This document shows, one piece after another, positions 55,192-64,000 of a stretch of DNA of 64,000 nt; position 1 is the first letter of the stretch; every line of letters starts with the position of its first letter. Below the pieces are notes generated by a model. That model searched no databases and was not told the origin of the DNA. It saw nothing but the letters and a program-made list of their open reading frames with translations. A program made the translations under genes and the position numbers. The DNA is from Rhodococcus spelaei (lineage in GTDB: Bacteria > Actinomycetota > Actinomycetes > Mycobacteriales > Mycobacteriaceae), in the NCBI RefSeq assembly GCF_006704125.1, contig NZ_VIGH01000001.1, positions 745,918 to 809,917 of the forward strand, given 5' to 3'.

Positions 55192-56606
55192 TGCTCACGA
55201 AGTTCGTCCGTGCTCAGTTGATCATCTTCTCGATCCTGACCGTGATCGGCCTGGTGGTGATGTCCACCCAGTACGTCCGGCTACCTGCGCTCTTCGGGAT
55301 CGGGCGCTACGACGTCACGGTGCAACTGCCGTCGACCGGTGGCCTGTATCCGCACGCGAACGTGGCGTACCGGGGCACGAATATCGGAACCGTCAACGAG
55401 GTCGTGCTCACCGACACCGGCGTCGACGCCAAGCTGTCCATCGACAGCAGTTACGACATCCCGGCCGACGTGGACGCGACAGTCAAGAGTGTCTCGGCGA
55501 TTGGTGAGCAGTACGTGGATCTGATTCCCCGCACCGACAGCGAGCCGTATCTGTCGGACGGCGACGTGATTCCGCTCGACAGGTCGGCGGTTCCGACCGA
55601 TGTCGGTTCCATGCTGGACCAGGCCGACACCCTGGTGAAGAGCATCTCGAACACGCGACTGCGGACCGTGGTCGACGAGTCCTTCAAGGCGTTCAACGGT
55701 GCCGGACCCGACCTGCAGCGGCTGATCGACTCGGCGCGCTTGTTCATCCAGGAGGCGAACAAGAACGTCGACGCCACCAAGACACTGATCGACCAGGCCG
55801 GTCCGCTGCTCGACACCCAGGTGGTCAGCAGCGACGCGATCCGGTCCTGGACCCGGGATCTGGTGACCTTCTCGAATCAGTTGCGCGCCAGCGATCCTCA
55901 GATCCGCGACGTGCTCGAGAAGGGGCCGGCGGCCGCCGAGCAGGCGAACGAGCTCTTCCAGGGGCTGCAGCCGACGCTGCCGCTGCTGCTGACCAACCTG
56001 GTCAGCGTCGGCCAGGTGGGCGTGATCTACAACAAGAGCATCGAGCAGGTGCTGGTGCTGTACCCGCCGATCACCGCGGCGCTGATGACCATGGCATTGA
56101 AGGGACCTCGCGACGAGGGGGGCATGGTGAACTTCGCCGCGGAGGTGAACGACCCGCCGCCGTGCACCACCGGCTTCCTTCCTGCGGATCAGTGGCGTCC
56201 GGGCAGCGCCGTGGACACGCCGGATACGCCTCCCGGCATGTTCTGCAGGGTTGCGCAGAACGACCCGACGACCGTGCGTGGTGCCCGGAACTCGCCGTGC
56301 ATGGAGTTCCCCGGCAAGCGTGCGGCGACGGTCGAGGAGTGCAAGAGTCCGGAAGGCTACGTGCCGCTGGGCAACAACCCGCCCAACGGCCCCGTCAAGG
56401 ATCCGTCTGTACCCTCGTACACGACCGTTCCCAGCTCGTATCAGGGAACGTCCGCCGTGCCCGCCACGGCACGACCGTATGACCCGACCACGGGCAAATA
56501 CACGGGGACCGACGGTCGCCTGTACTCCCAGCCCGCGCTGGCATCGGGGGGTAAGCCGAGAGAGGATTCGACGTGGCAGACGATGATGACACGTCAGCAG
56601 GGCTGA
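55188..56606 (+). CDS. mce4F: Mce4F protein
   Basis: 472-residue MCE protein, longest of the set. Membrane segment about residues 8-27, MCE core VQLPSTGGLYPHANVAYRGTNIG, helical domain, and a Cys-containing C-terminal region (PPPCTTGF, MFCRVAQN, SPCMEF, EECKSP) with a Pro/Thr/Tyr-rich tail. ATG 55188 overlaps mce4E. Its 3' end overlaps mam4A by 34 bases. Confidence 0.92.
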   Translation: MMLTKFVRAQLIIFSILTVIGLVVMSTQYVRLPALFGIGRYDVTVQLPSTGGLYPHANVAYRGTNIGTVNEVVLTDTGVDAKLSIDSSYDIPADVDATVKSVSAIGEQYVDLIPRTDSEPYLSDGDVIPLDRSAVPTDVGSMLDQADTLVKSISNTRLRTVVDESFKAFNGAGPDLQRLIDSARLFIQEANKNVDATKTLIDQAGPLLDTQVVSSDAIRSWTRDLVTFSNQLRASDPQIRDVLEKGPAAAEQANELFQGLQPTLPLLLTNLVSVGQVGVIYNKSIEQVLVLYPPITAALMTMALKGPRDEGGMVNFAAEVNDPPPCTTGFLPADQWRPGSAVDTPDTPPGMFCRVAQNDPTTVRGARNSPCMEFPGKRAATVEECKSPEGYVPLGNNPPNGPVKDPSVPSYTTVPSSYQGTSAVPATARPYDPTTGKYTGTDGRLYSQPALASGGKPREDSTWQTMMTRQQG

Positions 56607-57385
56607 CGCCCGCGAAGAGCGGTGCGGCCACGCGCAGACGCGCGAGCCGCAGCGCCGGACCGGCCAAGGACGGGCCGGCGGTGGAGACCGTCGAGCAGAA
56701 GCCGACGGCGTCGCCGGAGACGGCGGCAACGCCAGCCGGAGCGGTGACCGCGAAGTCGACGAAGGTCGATGCGGACACGGATGGCGCCTCGACCGCTCCG
56801 GCGGCGGCGAAGGTTGACCTGTCCAAGGGTGAGCCGGACTCCGACACCGATAGCGACGAGTCGGAGCCCGCGGCCGAGACGGACACGCCGAAGCCCCCGC
56901 GCAACTGGCGCCGGCTGTCCCTGATCGGCGTCGTCGCGGTGCTGGTGGTCGCGTTGGTGGCCGCCGGAATCGTCCTGCTGTTCGACCGGAACTCCGCCAA
57001 CGAGCGTGACGCCAGGCGCGGTCAGTTCGACCAGGTCGCCCGGCAGACGGTGCTCAATCTGACCACCATCAAGCCGGACACCGCCAAGGAGGACGTCGAC
57101 CGCATCCTCGCGGGCGCGAGCGGCGAGTTCAAGTCCGAGTTCGACGGTCGTCAGGACCCCTTCGTCAGCGTCGTGAAGGAGGCCGGAGTCACCACCGTCG
57201 GCAAGATCATCGAGTCAGGGGTCCAGAGCGAGGACGGCGACACCGCAAGGGTTCTCGTCGCCGCCCGTGCCGATGTCAGTACCCCCGACAACAGCCAGAA
57301 CGGCCCGCGTGACTTCCGGATGCGGGTGACGGTGACGGACGCCGACGGAACCATGACGGCGTCGAAGGTGGAGTTTGTGCCATGA
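56573..57385 (+). CDS. mam4A: Mce-associated membrane protein Mam4A
   Basis: 270-residue Mce-associated protein (Rv3493c-like): ~110-residue acidic, low-complexity cytoplasmic N-terminus, one membrane helix (about residues 115-137), then a periplasmic NTF2-like domain. GTG 56573 has GAGAGGA upstream and lies inside mce4F. Thought to stabilise Mce complexes. Confidence 0.87.
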   Translation: MADDDDTSAGLTPAKSGAATRRRASRSAGPAKDGPAVETVEQKPTASPETAATPAGAVTAKSTKVDADTDGASTAPAAAKVDLSKGEPDSDTDSDESEPAAETDTPKPPRNWRRLSLIGVVAVLVVALVAAGIVLLFDRNSANERDARRGQFDQVARQTVLNLTTIKPDTAKEDVDRILAGASGEFKSEFDGRQDPFVSVVKEAGVTTVGKIIESGVQSEDGDTARVLVAARADVSTPDNSQNGPRDFRMRVTVTDADGTMTASKVEFVP

Positions 57386-58077
57386 GCGAAGACGACAAGT
57401 CGGTGACGCCGACCGAGCCCACTGACGTGGATTCGGTTGCGGCCGAGACGAGCACCGAGGATCTCGGCGTGGACCAGTCGGCCGCCGAGCCCGGCACCGA
57501 CGTCAAGACGGCAGCAGACGACGCCACGCTCGAGGATATGGCAGCCGAGGAGGCTGCGCCCGAGGCGGAGCTGGACACCGCGTCGGGTAAACGCAACCCG
57601 CTGAGGATTGCACTGGCGGCGATCGGGACCGTGCTCGTGCTTGCGCTCGCCGGCGGCGTCGGCTGGCTGTACTGGGGCCACAGGCAGGACGTCGCGACCG
57701 AGCAGGCCCGCGTCGACGCGGTGCAGGCCGCCGGTGAGCAGGCGAAGGCGATGCTCTCGTACGACTACAACAAGGTCGACGACCAACTCGCCGCTGCCGC
57801 AGACGGTCTCACCGGTTCGTTCCGGGACGACTACACCAAGCTCGTGCAGGAGACCATCGCGCCGGGCGCCAAGGAGAAGAAGCTCACCGTCCAGGTCACC
57901 GTGCAGGCGGGTGCGCCCGTCTCGGCGACGCCGGACGACGCGGTGGTGCTGCTGTACCTGAACCAGATCACCACCAGCGCCGACGCGCCGGACGCCGCGA
58001 CCACCGGTAGCCGGGTGCGGATGGAGATGCACAAGGACGGCGATCGCTGGCTCACCGCCCGGCTTACCCCGGTGTAA
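57382..58077 (+). CDS. mam4B: Mce-associated membrane protein Mam4B
   Basis: 231-residue Mce-associated protein (Rv3492c-like). Acidic N-terminus, single membrane helix (about residues 75-97, ALAAIGTVLVLALAGGVGWLY) and a C-terminal NTF2-like domain. ATGA overlap with mam4A. Last gene of the mce4 operon, followed by two hairpins. Confidence 0.87.
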   Translation: MSEDDKSVTPTEPTDVDSVAAETSTEDLGVDQSAAEPGTDVKTAADDATLEDMAAEEAAPEAELDTASGKRNPLRIALAAIGTVLVLALAGGVGWLYWGHRQDVATEQARVDAVQAAGEQAKAMLSYDYNKVDDQLAAAADGLTGSFRDDYTKLVQETIAPGAKEKKLTVQVTVQAGAPVSATPDDAVVLLYLNQITTSADAPDAATTGSRVRMEMHKDGDRWLTARLTPV

Positions 58078-58139
58078 AGGCTCTTCCGACTTCATTGCGG
58101 TCCCTATTGGCCTCGACGGCACCCGCACGGTCGTGGTGG

Positions 58140-58170
58140 TGGCAGGTCCCCGTCTATCGGGGACCTGCCA
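58140..58170 (+). terminator. Intrinsic terminator of the mce4 operon
   Basis: 13-bp stem TGGCAGGTCCCCG / CGGGGACCTGCCA followed by TTTT, 62 bp past mam4B. Confidence 0.88.
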
Positions 58171-58300
58171 TTTTGCTTCGCGGCGATGTTCGGGGACGAG
58201 AGAACCGTGTTCAACCGGTACACATTAGGGGAGCGGGGCGTGACGACGTTGATGCGGCAGATCCTCGAGGCAGGTGTGGCCCATGCCCACGACCAGAAAC

Positions 58301-58339
58301 CATTGATCCCGCGCCGGCTAAGCTGGCGCGGGATCAATG
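58301..58339 (-). terminator. Hairpin after the methyltransferase gene
   Basis: 15-bp stem CATTGATCCCGCGCC / GGCGCGGGATCAATG with a 9-nt loop, 14 bp past the methyltransferase stop. Confidence 0.75.
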
Positions 58340-58352
58340 AGAAAGCTTGAGG

Positions 58353-59297
58353 CTAAATACCATCTCCCGCGGCCGGCTTGTCCGCAACAGCAACGATATA
58401 GTCCAGCCAAGGGGCCCAGAACGACACTCCTCTTGGGCCGAAAAAGCTCCGAATCAACGGATTCATTCTCCTCATCTCCGGCTGCCTGAGCTTAACGCTG
58501 ACATATTCCGCATACTGAGGGTAGACGTGATCGCGGATGGAGTAGACTCTCACATCTTTGAAGCCGGCTGCGATGAGCGCTTGGCGGTATTCCTCCGCAT
58601 TGGTGTGATTCTGACGGGAAGTCGTGAATATGCCGTGCACCACTTTTCCCAGGGGGCGTAACCGGCTGGTCTTGCTTGTAACATACTCATTTGCGAGCGG
58701 CACAACGTCGGCGGTCACCAACCGACCGCCAGGTGCCAAGACTCGGAATGCTTCCTCGAAAAATCGTGACCGCGACGGAAAGTGAAGCGCTGATTCGAGC
58801 GCGGTCACCTTCGTCGCGGACGCATCGGTTTGGGGCAGATCGCTTGCGGACCCGTGCGTATACTCGACGATGTCGCTGAGACCTAGTTCAGCGGCCCGCG
58901 CGGTCGCGATCTCGATCTGTTTCGCGGATATATTCACGCCTGTAATTCGTTTCGGTCCGAATTCATCCGCCCAGAGAAAATCTTGATCGCCGAATCCGCA
59001 GCCGACGTCGACCACCACATCATCGGACCCGAGGCGCGCTTCGGTCGCTACCAGCCGAGCCAGCGCCGCGCCCGCTTGATCGAAGGTTTGGGGACTGTCT
59101 TTCCAATAGCCCAGATTGAAAAACAGCGATTCCTCACCTAGCCAGTTGGATGCAGTGAGAATATCGTCATACACCCGACTGAATCGATCAGGAATCGCGG
59201 GCACGAAGACCAAGGACGCGAACCACCCCCATTCGCGAGTCCACCGCATAATCCGTCGGCTCGAGCTCTCGGAGTCACGAAATTCCATAACTGTCAT
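58353..59297 (-). CDS. SAM-dependent (O-)methyltransferase
   Basis: 314-residue class I methyltransferase. SAM motif I is VVVDVGCGFGDQDFLWADEF (about residues 94-113), then GVNISAKQIEIA (motif II), ALESALHF and LAPGGRLVTADVV (post-II/III). It resembles polyketide/glycolipid small-molecule O-methyltransferases. GC and third-position GC are visibly lower than in the steroid genes. Being next to the polyketide synthase it may tailor its product; this is inference. ATG 59297 has GGGGGG upstream. It is divergent from the PKS. Confidence 0.78.
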   Translation of the reverse strand: MTVMEFRDSESSSRRIMRWTREWGWFASLVFVPAIPDRFSRVYDDILTASNWLGEESLFFNLGYWKDSPQTFDQAGAALARLVATEARLGSDDVVVDVGCGFGDQDFLWADEFGPKRITGVNISAKQIEIATARAAELGLSDIVEYTHGSASDLPQTDASATKVTALESALHFPSRSRFFEEAFRVLAPGGRLVTADVVPLANEYVTSKTSRLRPLGKVVHGIFTTSRQNHTNAEEYRQALIAAGFKDVRVYSIRDHVYPQYAEYVSVKLRQPEMRRMNPLIRSFFGPRGVSFWAPWLDYIVAVADKPAAGDGI

Positions 59298-59980
59298 GGG
59301 TTTGCCCCCCTCAGGCGATGGACCCCAGCCGATATGCGGGGCCGGGCGCCGATGCTAGCAGTCCTTTCGCGCCGTCGTCGGGTCATTCGCAGACGCTTGC
59401 GAGCGACAGTTCGGGGCGGGAGCTTCCTGTCCGGGGATCGCGGCAAGCCGACCATTCTCGGGTGGCGAGTGGTCGCCGAGTTCACGAAGTCTGGTGTCCG
59501 TCAGGCACTTCGGGTCGAATGCTTGCATCGGGCAGGAACGTGTTCTAACTTGATGAAGTGGTCTGTGGCCGGCCCAACGATCCTGCGGGCGCGGGCGAGG
59601 CTTCGGGGGATCGACCGTTCCTGCGCGAGCACATCCGTTCTGGCTTTCGGGTTTCTGCTCGCCAGTTCAGCCGGATCTGAGGGGTGGGAATTCAGGCATG
59701 AGGAGTCATATGTCGGCGATCGCGGCATTTCGGATACTGGATGCCTTCGCCCATTATTGCGAATGCAGTGTCGACCTTCCGATGACCATCGCAGCGGCCT
59801 GCACCGCGGTGGACACCTAGAAATTCAGGGTTCGGTTTGACCCTGGATTGGTCCAGCCCGGAACACACCAGATCGTCAACGTGGCCGATTCCCTTCTCGA
59901 CCATTTCGTGGTTGATCTCGACGGATACCTACGACAACACATCGCAACCCAACTTCATTTGACTTGGATGGGGAATTGGT
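59298..59980. other. 683-bp region between methyltransferase and PKS
   Basis: Lower GC than the steroid block. It contains a KstR-like promoter (59534), a 40-codon frame starting GTG 59558 and a coding-like frame broken by an amber codon (59698 onward). No gene can be named. Confidence 0.5.
59534..59547 (+). promoter_or_regulatory. KstR-type box upstream of the PKS
   Basis: AGGAACGTGTTCTA has one mismatch at the first base and overlaps a TAACTT -10 candidate (59546-59551). Confidence 0.5.
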
Positions 59981-60009
59981 ATGACTCGGGTAAATCCAGG
60001 GCGCGCTGA
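59698..60009 (+). pseudogene. Possible degenerate gene with in-frame amber codon
   Basis: From ATG 59698 a frame reads MSAIAAFRILDAFAHY.. to a TAG at 59818-59820 and then stays open for 62 codons (RFDPGLVQPGTHQIVNVADS, then LLDHFVVDLDGYLR) to TGA 60007. Amino-acid composition looks coding on both sides. I do not recognise the family. The 3' end overlaps the PKS start by 29 bp. Confidence 0.35.
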
Positions 60010-63000
60010 GGTTCTCGATGATGAGCCTGAGCGGACGCAGCCGATCGCGATTGTGGGTACGGGCTGCCGGTTTCCCGGCGGTGTGGAGTCTTCAGATGAC
60101 CTGTGGCAGTTGGTAGTTGACGGTCGTGATGGTCTATCAGACTTCCCGGCGGACCGCGGCTGGGACCTGGAACACCTGTACGACCCGGAGCCGGGTGTGC
60201 CGGGCAAGTCCTACGTACGCGTGGGCGGATTCCTCCAACAATCATCCGAGTTCGACGCCGAGTTCTTCGGGATCAGTCCGCGCGAGGCGTTGGCGATGGA
60301 CCCACAGCAGCGAGTGATGCTGGAAACCGCATGGGAGGCGCTGGAATCAGCGGGCATCGACCCATCGGCGCTACGCGGAAGCGACACCGGAGTGTTCTGC
60401 GGGGTGATGCACAACGACTACGGGGTCGGCGCCGGCCGGCAGGTTCCGGTCGACGTCGAGGGCTATCGATTGACCGGCAGTTCATCCAGCGTGGTGTCGG
60501 GCCGGGTGTCGTACGTGTTGGGGTTGGAGGGCCCGGCAGTTTCGGTGGACACCTCGGCCTCGTCGTCGTTGGTGGCGCTGCATCTGGCTGTTCAGGCGTT
60601 GCGGTCGGGAGAGTGTTCGCTGGCGCTGGCCGGTGGTGTGACGGTGATGTCCACACCCGCGACGTTCGTCGAGTTCTCCCGGCAGCGGGGGCTCGCTGTC
60701 GATGGTCGGTGTAAGCCATTCGCCGACGCCGCCGACGGCACGGCGTGGGGGGAGGGCTCGGGTGTGCTGGTGCTGGAGCGGTTGTCCGATGCCCGACGCA
60801 ACGGGCATCAGGTATTGGCAGTGGTGCGGGGTAGTGCGGTCAATCAGGATGGTGCGTCGAATGGCTTGACCGCACCGAACGGTCGCTCCCAGCAGCGGGT
60901 GATTCGGCGTGCGTTGGCCAATGCAGGGGTGTCTGCGGCCGAGGTCGATGTGGTGGAGGCCCACGGCACGGGGACCAGGTTGGGTGATCCGATCGAGGCG
61001 CGGGCGTTGCTGGCCACCTATGGGCAGGACCGGCCGGAGGATCGGCCGGTGTGGCTGGGGTCGGTCAAATCCAACATCGGGCATACCCAGGCGGCTGCCG
61101 GTGTGGCCGGGGTGATCAAGATGGTTCAGGCGCTCCACCGAGGAATCTTGCCCAAGACGCTGCACGTGGATACGCCGTCCACACAGGTGGATTGGAATGC
61201 TGGGCGGGTGGAGCTGCTCACCGAGCAACGCGACTGGCCGATGGTCGATCGGCCGCGTCGTGCCGCGGTGTCGTCGTTCGGTGTCAGTGGCACCAATGCC
61301 CACGTCATCCTCGAGCAGGCGCCGGAGTCGGTGACCGATCCGGTGACCGATCCGGTGACCGGTGTGGACGGATCGGTCGCGTGGGTGGTGTCGGGTCGGA
61401 CGCCGGAAGCGTTGGCGGGGCAGGCGAGTCGGTTGTCGCGTTATCTGCTCGAGCGTTCGGATGTGGATCCGGTGGATGTGGCGGTGACCTTGGCGGGCCG
61501 GTCGCGGTTCGAGCAGCGTGCGGTGGTCGTGGGCGGGGACCGAACGGCGCTGTTGGGCGCTTTGGCGGCGGTGGCCCAAGGGGTGCCTGGTGATGGTGTG
61601 GTGTCGGGAACCGCACGTGCGCATGGCAAGACGGTATTGGTGTTTCCGGGTCAGGGTGCACAGTGGCTGGGGATGGGCCGGGGATTGTCGGCTCGGTTTC
61701 CGGTGTTCGCGCAGAAGATGGCCGAGTGCGATCGGGCGTTCGCTCCTTTGGCGGAGTGGTCGTTGCTGGATGTGCTTGCCACCGATGATGCGGGGTGGCT
61801 CGAACACGTCGAGATCGTGCAGCCGGTGCTGTTCGCGGTGATGGTGTCGCTGGCGGAGTTGTGGCGTTCGGTCGGCGTCATACCCGATGCGGTGGTGGGT
61901 CATTCCCAGGGTGAGATCGCCGCGGCTCATGTCGCGGGCGGGTTGTCGCTCGAGGATGCCGCCCGGATCGTGATCCGGCGGTCGGCGGCGTTGGCAGCGT
62001 TGGCGGGTCAGGGCGCGATGGCGTCGGTATTCGCGTCGCGGGAGCGGGTCGAGGAGCTGCTCGAGGGGTTAGAAGGGTTGACGGTGGCCGTGGTCAATGG
62101 CCCTGGGTCGACGGTGGTTTCCGGCGCGAGCGGGCCGTTGGAGTCGCTGTTGGGTGAGTGTGAGCGTCGTGGTGTTCGTGCGCGGCGGGTGGCGGTGGAC
62201 TACGCCTCGCATTCGCCCCAGGTCGACCAGCTCCGTGATCACCTGATGCAGGCACTGACCACAGACCGGACACCATCACTCGAGACCGGATCGTCGCGGG
62301 CGGCGTTCTATTCGACTGTCACCGGCACGGTCCTGGATTCGGCCGGGTTGGATGCGGACTATTGGTACCGGAATCTGCGGGACACGGTGTGCTTCGAGCA
62401 GGCTGTGCAGGCGTTGCGTAGGGACGGGTACACCGTGTTCGTCGAGGCGAGCCCGCACCCGTTGCTGGGTGTCGACATCGAACAGATCTGTGAGGCTTCG
62501 GCTTCCGACGATGGCCGGGACCCGGTCATCGTGGGTTCGTTGCAGCGCGACCAGGACACTGTTCTCGCGTTCACCCGCTCGATGGCTCGTTTGGATGTGG
62601 CGGGTGTGGACGTCGTGTGGGATGCGGTGTCGGGGGGGCGTGGTCGGCGTGTGGAGCTGCCGGGTTACGCGTTCCAGCGTCGCCGGTATTGGTTGAGTTC
62701 GTCGGGGGTAGGCGATGCGGAGTCGTCCGGGTTGTCAGAGGCCGCCCATCCGGAGGTCCGTGGCGCGCCGGGAGTTGTGGCGGGTCTGCGGCAGCGGTTG
62801 GCGGGACTGACCGACGCCGAGCGGAAGGCGCTGGTGCTGGACACTGTTCGCGGTCAGGTTGCCGCCGTGCTGGGCCACGACAGCGGTGCGGTCATCGATG
62901 CCGGCCGTAATTTCCGGGATCTGGGCTTCGACTCGCTCACCGCGGTCGAGGCACGCAACCGGCTGAACACCGTCACGGGCTTGCGGTTGCCTGCGTCCCT

Positions 63001-64000
63001 GGTTTTCGACTATCCGACACCGGACGCCGTGACCGAGCACATCCTCGCTCGGCTCACCGACACCGATGCCGCTACGGCATGGGAATCGGTGCCGGTGGTG
63101 TCGTCGTCGGAGCCGGTGGCGATCGTGGGCGTGGGGTGTCGGTTTCCGGGTGGGGTGTCTTCCGCGGAAGAGTTGTGGCAGTTGCTGGTTGACGGATGTG
63201 ATGTGATCTCGGATTTCCCGGCCGACCGCGGCTGGGACGGGGTGTTCGATCCGGCGCCGGGTGTGACGGGCAAGTCGTACACGAAGGCGGGCGGATTCCT
63301 TTATGACGCAGCCGAGTTCGATGCCGGGTTCTTCGGGATCAGTCCGCGTGAGGCGATCGGGATGGACCCCCAGCAGCGGATCCTGCTGGAAACGGCGTGG
63401 GAGGCACTCGAACACGCCGGAATCCGGCCTGCGACGCTGCGAGGCAGCGACACCGGCGTGTACGTCGGTGTGATCGACCAGTCCTACGGTGTCGGCGCCG
63501 GTGATGGCGACGGGGTCGCGGATGGCGGGTTCACCGGTGTGACAGCGAGTGTGGTGTCGGGTCGGGTGTCGTACGTATTGGGGTTGGAAGGCCCTGCGGT
63601 ATCGGTGGATACGGCGTGTTCGGCGGGTTTGGTGGCCGTGCATCAGGCTGCGGCGGCGTTGCGGTCGGGAGAGTGCTCGCTGGCGTTGGCGGGTGGTGTG
63701 ACGGTGATGGCGACCGCGGGAATGTTCGTCGAGTTTTCGCGGCAGCGGGGGTTGGCGCCGGATGGTCGGTGTAAGCCGTTCGCGGAGGCGGCTGACGGGA
63801 CAGCGTGGGGTGAGGGCTCGGGTGTGCTGGTGCTGGAGCGGTTGTCCGATGCGCAACGCAACGGGCATCAGGTGCTGGCGGTGGTGCGTGGTTCGGCGGT
63901 GAATCAGGATGGTGCGTCGAATGGATTGACGGCGCCGAACGGGCCTTCGCAGCAGAGGGTGATTCGGCGTGCGCTGGCCAATGCAGGGGTGTCTGCGGCC
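59981..64000 (+). CDS. Modular type I polyketide synthase, N-terminal part (loading module + KS1)
   Basis: 1340 codons with no stop, open at the window end. First KS: residues ~20-445, with His328 (EAHGTGT) and His368 (NIGHTQ) but DTSASSS in place of DTACSSS, so the catalytic Cys is Ala193. AT: ~551-850, GQGAQW, GHSQG with Ser642, and YASH at 741-744, the methylmalonyl-CoA-type motif. ACP: ~930-1010 with Ser985 in LGFDSL. Second KS from ~1044 with intact Cys1213 (DTACSAG). This is a loading-type module (decarboxylating KS-AT-ACP) giving a propionyl starter, followed by extension module 1. ATG 59981 has GGGGA 6 nt upstream. The product is unknown. Confidence 0.92.
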   Translation, partial: MTRVNPGRAEVLDDEPERTQPIAIVGTGCRFPGGVESSDDLWQLVVDGRDGLSDFPADRGWDLEHLYDPEPGVPGKSYVRVGGFLQQSSEFDAEFFGISPREALAMDPQQRVMLETAWEALESAGIDPSALRGSDTGVFCGVMHNDYGVGAGRQVPVDVEGYRLTGSSSSVVSGRVSYVLGLEGPAVSVDTSASSSLVALHLAVQALRSGECSLALAGGVTVMSTPATFVEFSRQRGLAVDGRCKPFADAADGTAWGEGSGVLVLERLSDARRNGHQVLAVVRGSAVNQDGASNGLTAPNGRSQQRVIRRALANAGVSAAEVDVVEAHGTGTRLGDPIEARALLATYGQDRPEDRPVWLGSVKSNIGHTQAAAGVAGVIKMVQALHRGILPKTLHVDTPSTQVDWNAGRVELLTEQRDWPMVDRPRRAAVSSFGVSGTNAHVILEQAPESVTDPVTDPVTGVDGSVAWVVSGRTPEALAGQASRLSRYLLERSDVDPVDVAVTLAGRSRFEQRAVVVGGDRTALLGALAAVAQGVPGDGVVSGTARAHGKTVLVFPGQGAQWLGMGRGLSARFPVFAQKMAECDRAFAPLAEWSLLDVLATDDAGWLEHVEIVQPVLFAVMVSLAELWRSVGVIPDAVVGHSQGEIAAAHVAGGLSLEDAARIVIRRSAALAALAGQGAMASVFASRERVEELLEGLEGLTVAVVNGPGSTVVSGASGPLESLLGECERRGVRARRVAVDYASHSPQVDQLRDHLMQALTTDRTPSLETGSSRAAFYSTVTGTVLDSAGLDADYWYRNLRDTVCFEQAVQALRRDGYTVFVEASPHPLLGVDIEQICEASASDDGRDPVIVGSLQRDQDTVLAFTRSMARLDVAGVDVVWDAVSGGRGRRVELPGYAFQRRRYWLSSSGVGDAESSGLSEAAHPEVRGAPGVVAGLRQRLAGLTDAERKALVLDTVRGQVAAVLGHDSGAVIDAGRNFRDLGFDSLTAVEARNRLNTVTGLRLPASLVFDYPTPDAVTEHILARLTDTDAATAWESVPVVSSSEPVAIVGVGCRFPGGVSSAEELWQLLVDGCDVISDFPADRGWDGVFDPAPGVTGKSYTKAGGFLYDAAEFDAGFFGISPREAIGMDPQQRILLETAWEALEHAGIRPATLRGSDTGVYVGVIDQSYGVGAGDGDGVADGGFTGVTASVVSGRVSYVLGLEGPAVSVDTACSAGLVAVHQAAAALRSGECSLALAGGVTVMATAGMFVEFSRQRGLAPDGRCKPFAEAADGTAWGEGSGVLVLERLSDAQRNGHQVLAVVRGSAVNQDGASNGLTAPNGPSQQRVIRRALANAGVSAA

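Noticed and set aside
57151-58128. Long minus-strand frames opposite mam4A/mam4B and the mce genes
   Set aside because: Antisense shadows of strongly GC3-biased genes; rich in Arg/His/Val/Leu repeats with no motif.
59553-59840. 95-codon plus-strand frame (MKWSVAGP..) with a short hydrophobic stretch before the PKS
   Set aside because: The start is only 2 nt after the -10 candidate, and the C-terminal half is Arg/Gly/His-rich without family character.

Overview
The window is high-GC actinobacterial DNA. Gene content and gene order match the cholesterol/sterol catabolic locus of mycolic-acid Actinobacteria (Mycobacteriales). The genus is inferred to be Rhodococcus, Nocardia or a close relative, because nearly every steroid gene has a recognisable Mycobacterium tuberculosis or Rhodococcus counterpart, but the order is rearranged and there are insertions. 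Functional names rest on my recall of family sequences and on synteny; no database search was run.

Layout. 0-1.5 kb: hsaC-hsaB, the end of a ring A/B degradation operon. 1.6-4.5 kb: two genes that look accessory, a Tat-exported neutral ceramidase and an SRPBCC protein. 4.5-7.4 kb: a divergent pair of KstR-type boxes drives an SDR/acetoacetate-decarboxylase-like pair and cyp142. 7.5-19 kb: a KstR2-type block for the C/D rings (fadE33-fadE32-fadE31-enoyl-CoA hydratase-fadD3 on minus; fadE30-ipdF on plus; SDR on minus; kstR2-fadA6 on plus). It is interrupted by an AbiEi-like gene bracketed by two near-identical palindromes. 19-22.3 kb: accessory regulators, a BM3-like P450 heme domain without a reductase, and a DUF2277 protein. 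22.3-27.6 kb: ipdC-ipdB-ipdA-echA20 on minus, divergent from two SDRs. 27.7-31.5 kb: a GNAT protein, ddn, fadA5 and cyp125. 31.6-41.6 kb: a sterol side-chain block (NTF2-like, LLM oxidoreductase, ltp3, ltp4, tandem DUF35, second LLM, a PPOX-fold protein, echA19, fadD19 and a flavin oxidoreductase). 41.8-47.2 kb: fadD17-fadE27-fadE26 divergent from fdxD and hsd4A. 47.8-58.1 kb: the complete mce4 uptake operon (yrbE4A, yrbE4B, mce4A-F, mam4A, mam4B). 58.3-64 kb: a methyltransferase, a poorly coding stretch, and the start of a modular type I polyketide synthase that runs off the end.

How the genes work together. Mce4 imports sterol. CYP125/CYP142, fed by small ferredoxins, oxidise the side-chain terminus. 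FadD19/FadD17, FadE26-FadE27, EchA19, Hsd4A, FadA5 and Ltp3/Ltp4 shorten the side chain; Ltp3/Ltp4/FadD19 are associated with C-24-branched phytosterols in Rhodococcus. HsaB/HsaC act in ring A/B cleavage. FadD3, FadE30, IpdF, IpdC, EchA20, IpdAB, FadE31-33 and FadA6 degrade the remaining C/D-ring propionate. Absent from the window, presumably elsewhere in the genome, are hsaA, kshA/kshB, kstD, chsE1/chsE2/chsH1/chsH2/ltp2, hsaEFG and kstR.

The most notable sequence-level observations are these. KstR2-type promoters appear to be leaderless, with a TAnnnT hexamer exactly 12 nt before the start codon. Several KstR-type boxes overlap the -10 hexamer, and one such promoter lies outside the steroid genes in front of the polyketide synthase. 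The polyketide synthase begins with a loading-type module whose ketosynthase has Ala in place of the catalytic Cys. A GNAT protein carries a GyrA-like coiled-coil N-terminus. One SDR in the C/D-ring block has lost its catalytic Tyr.
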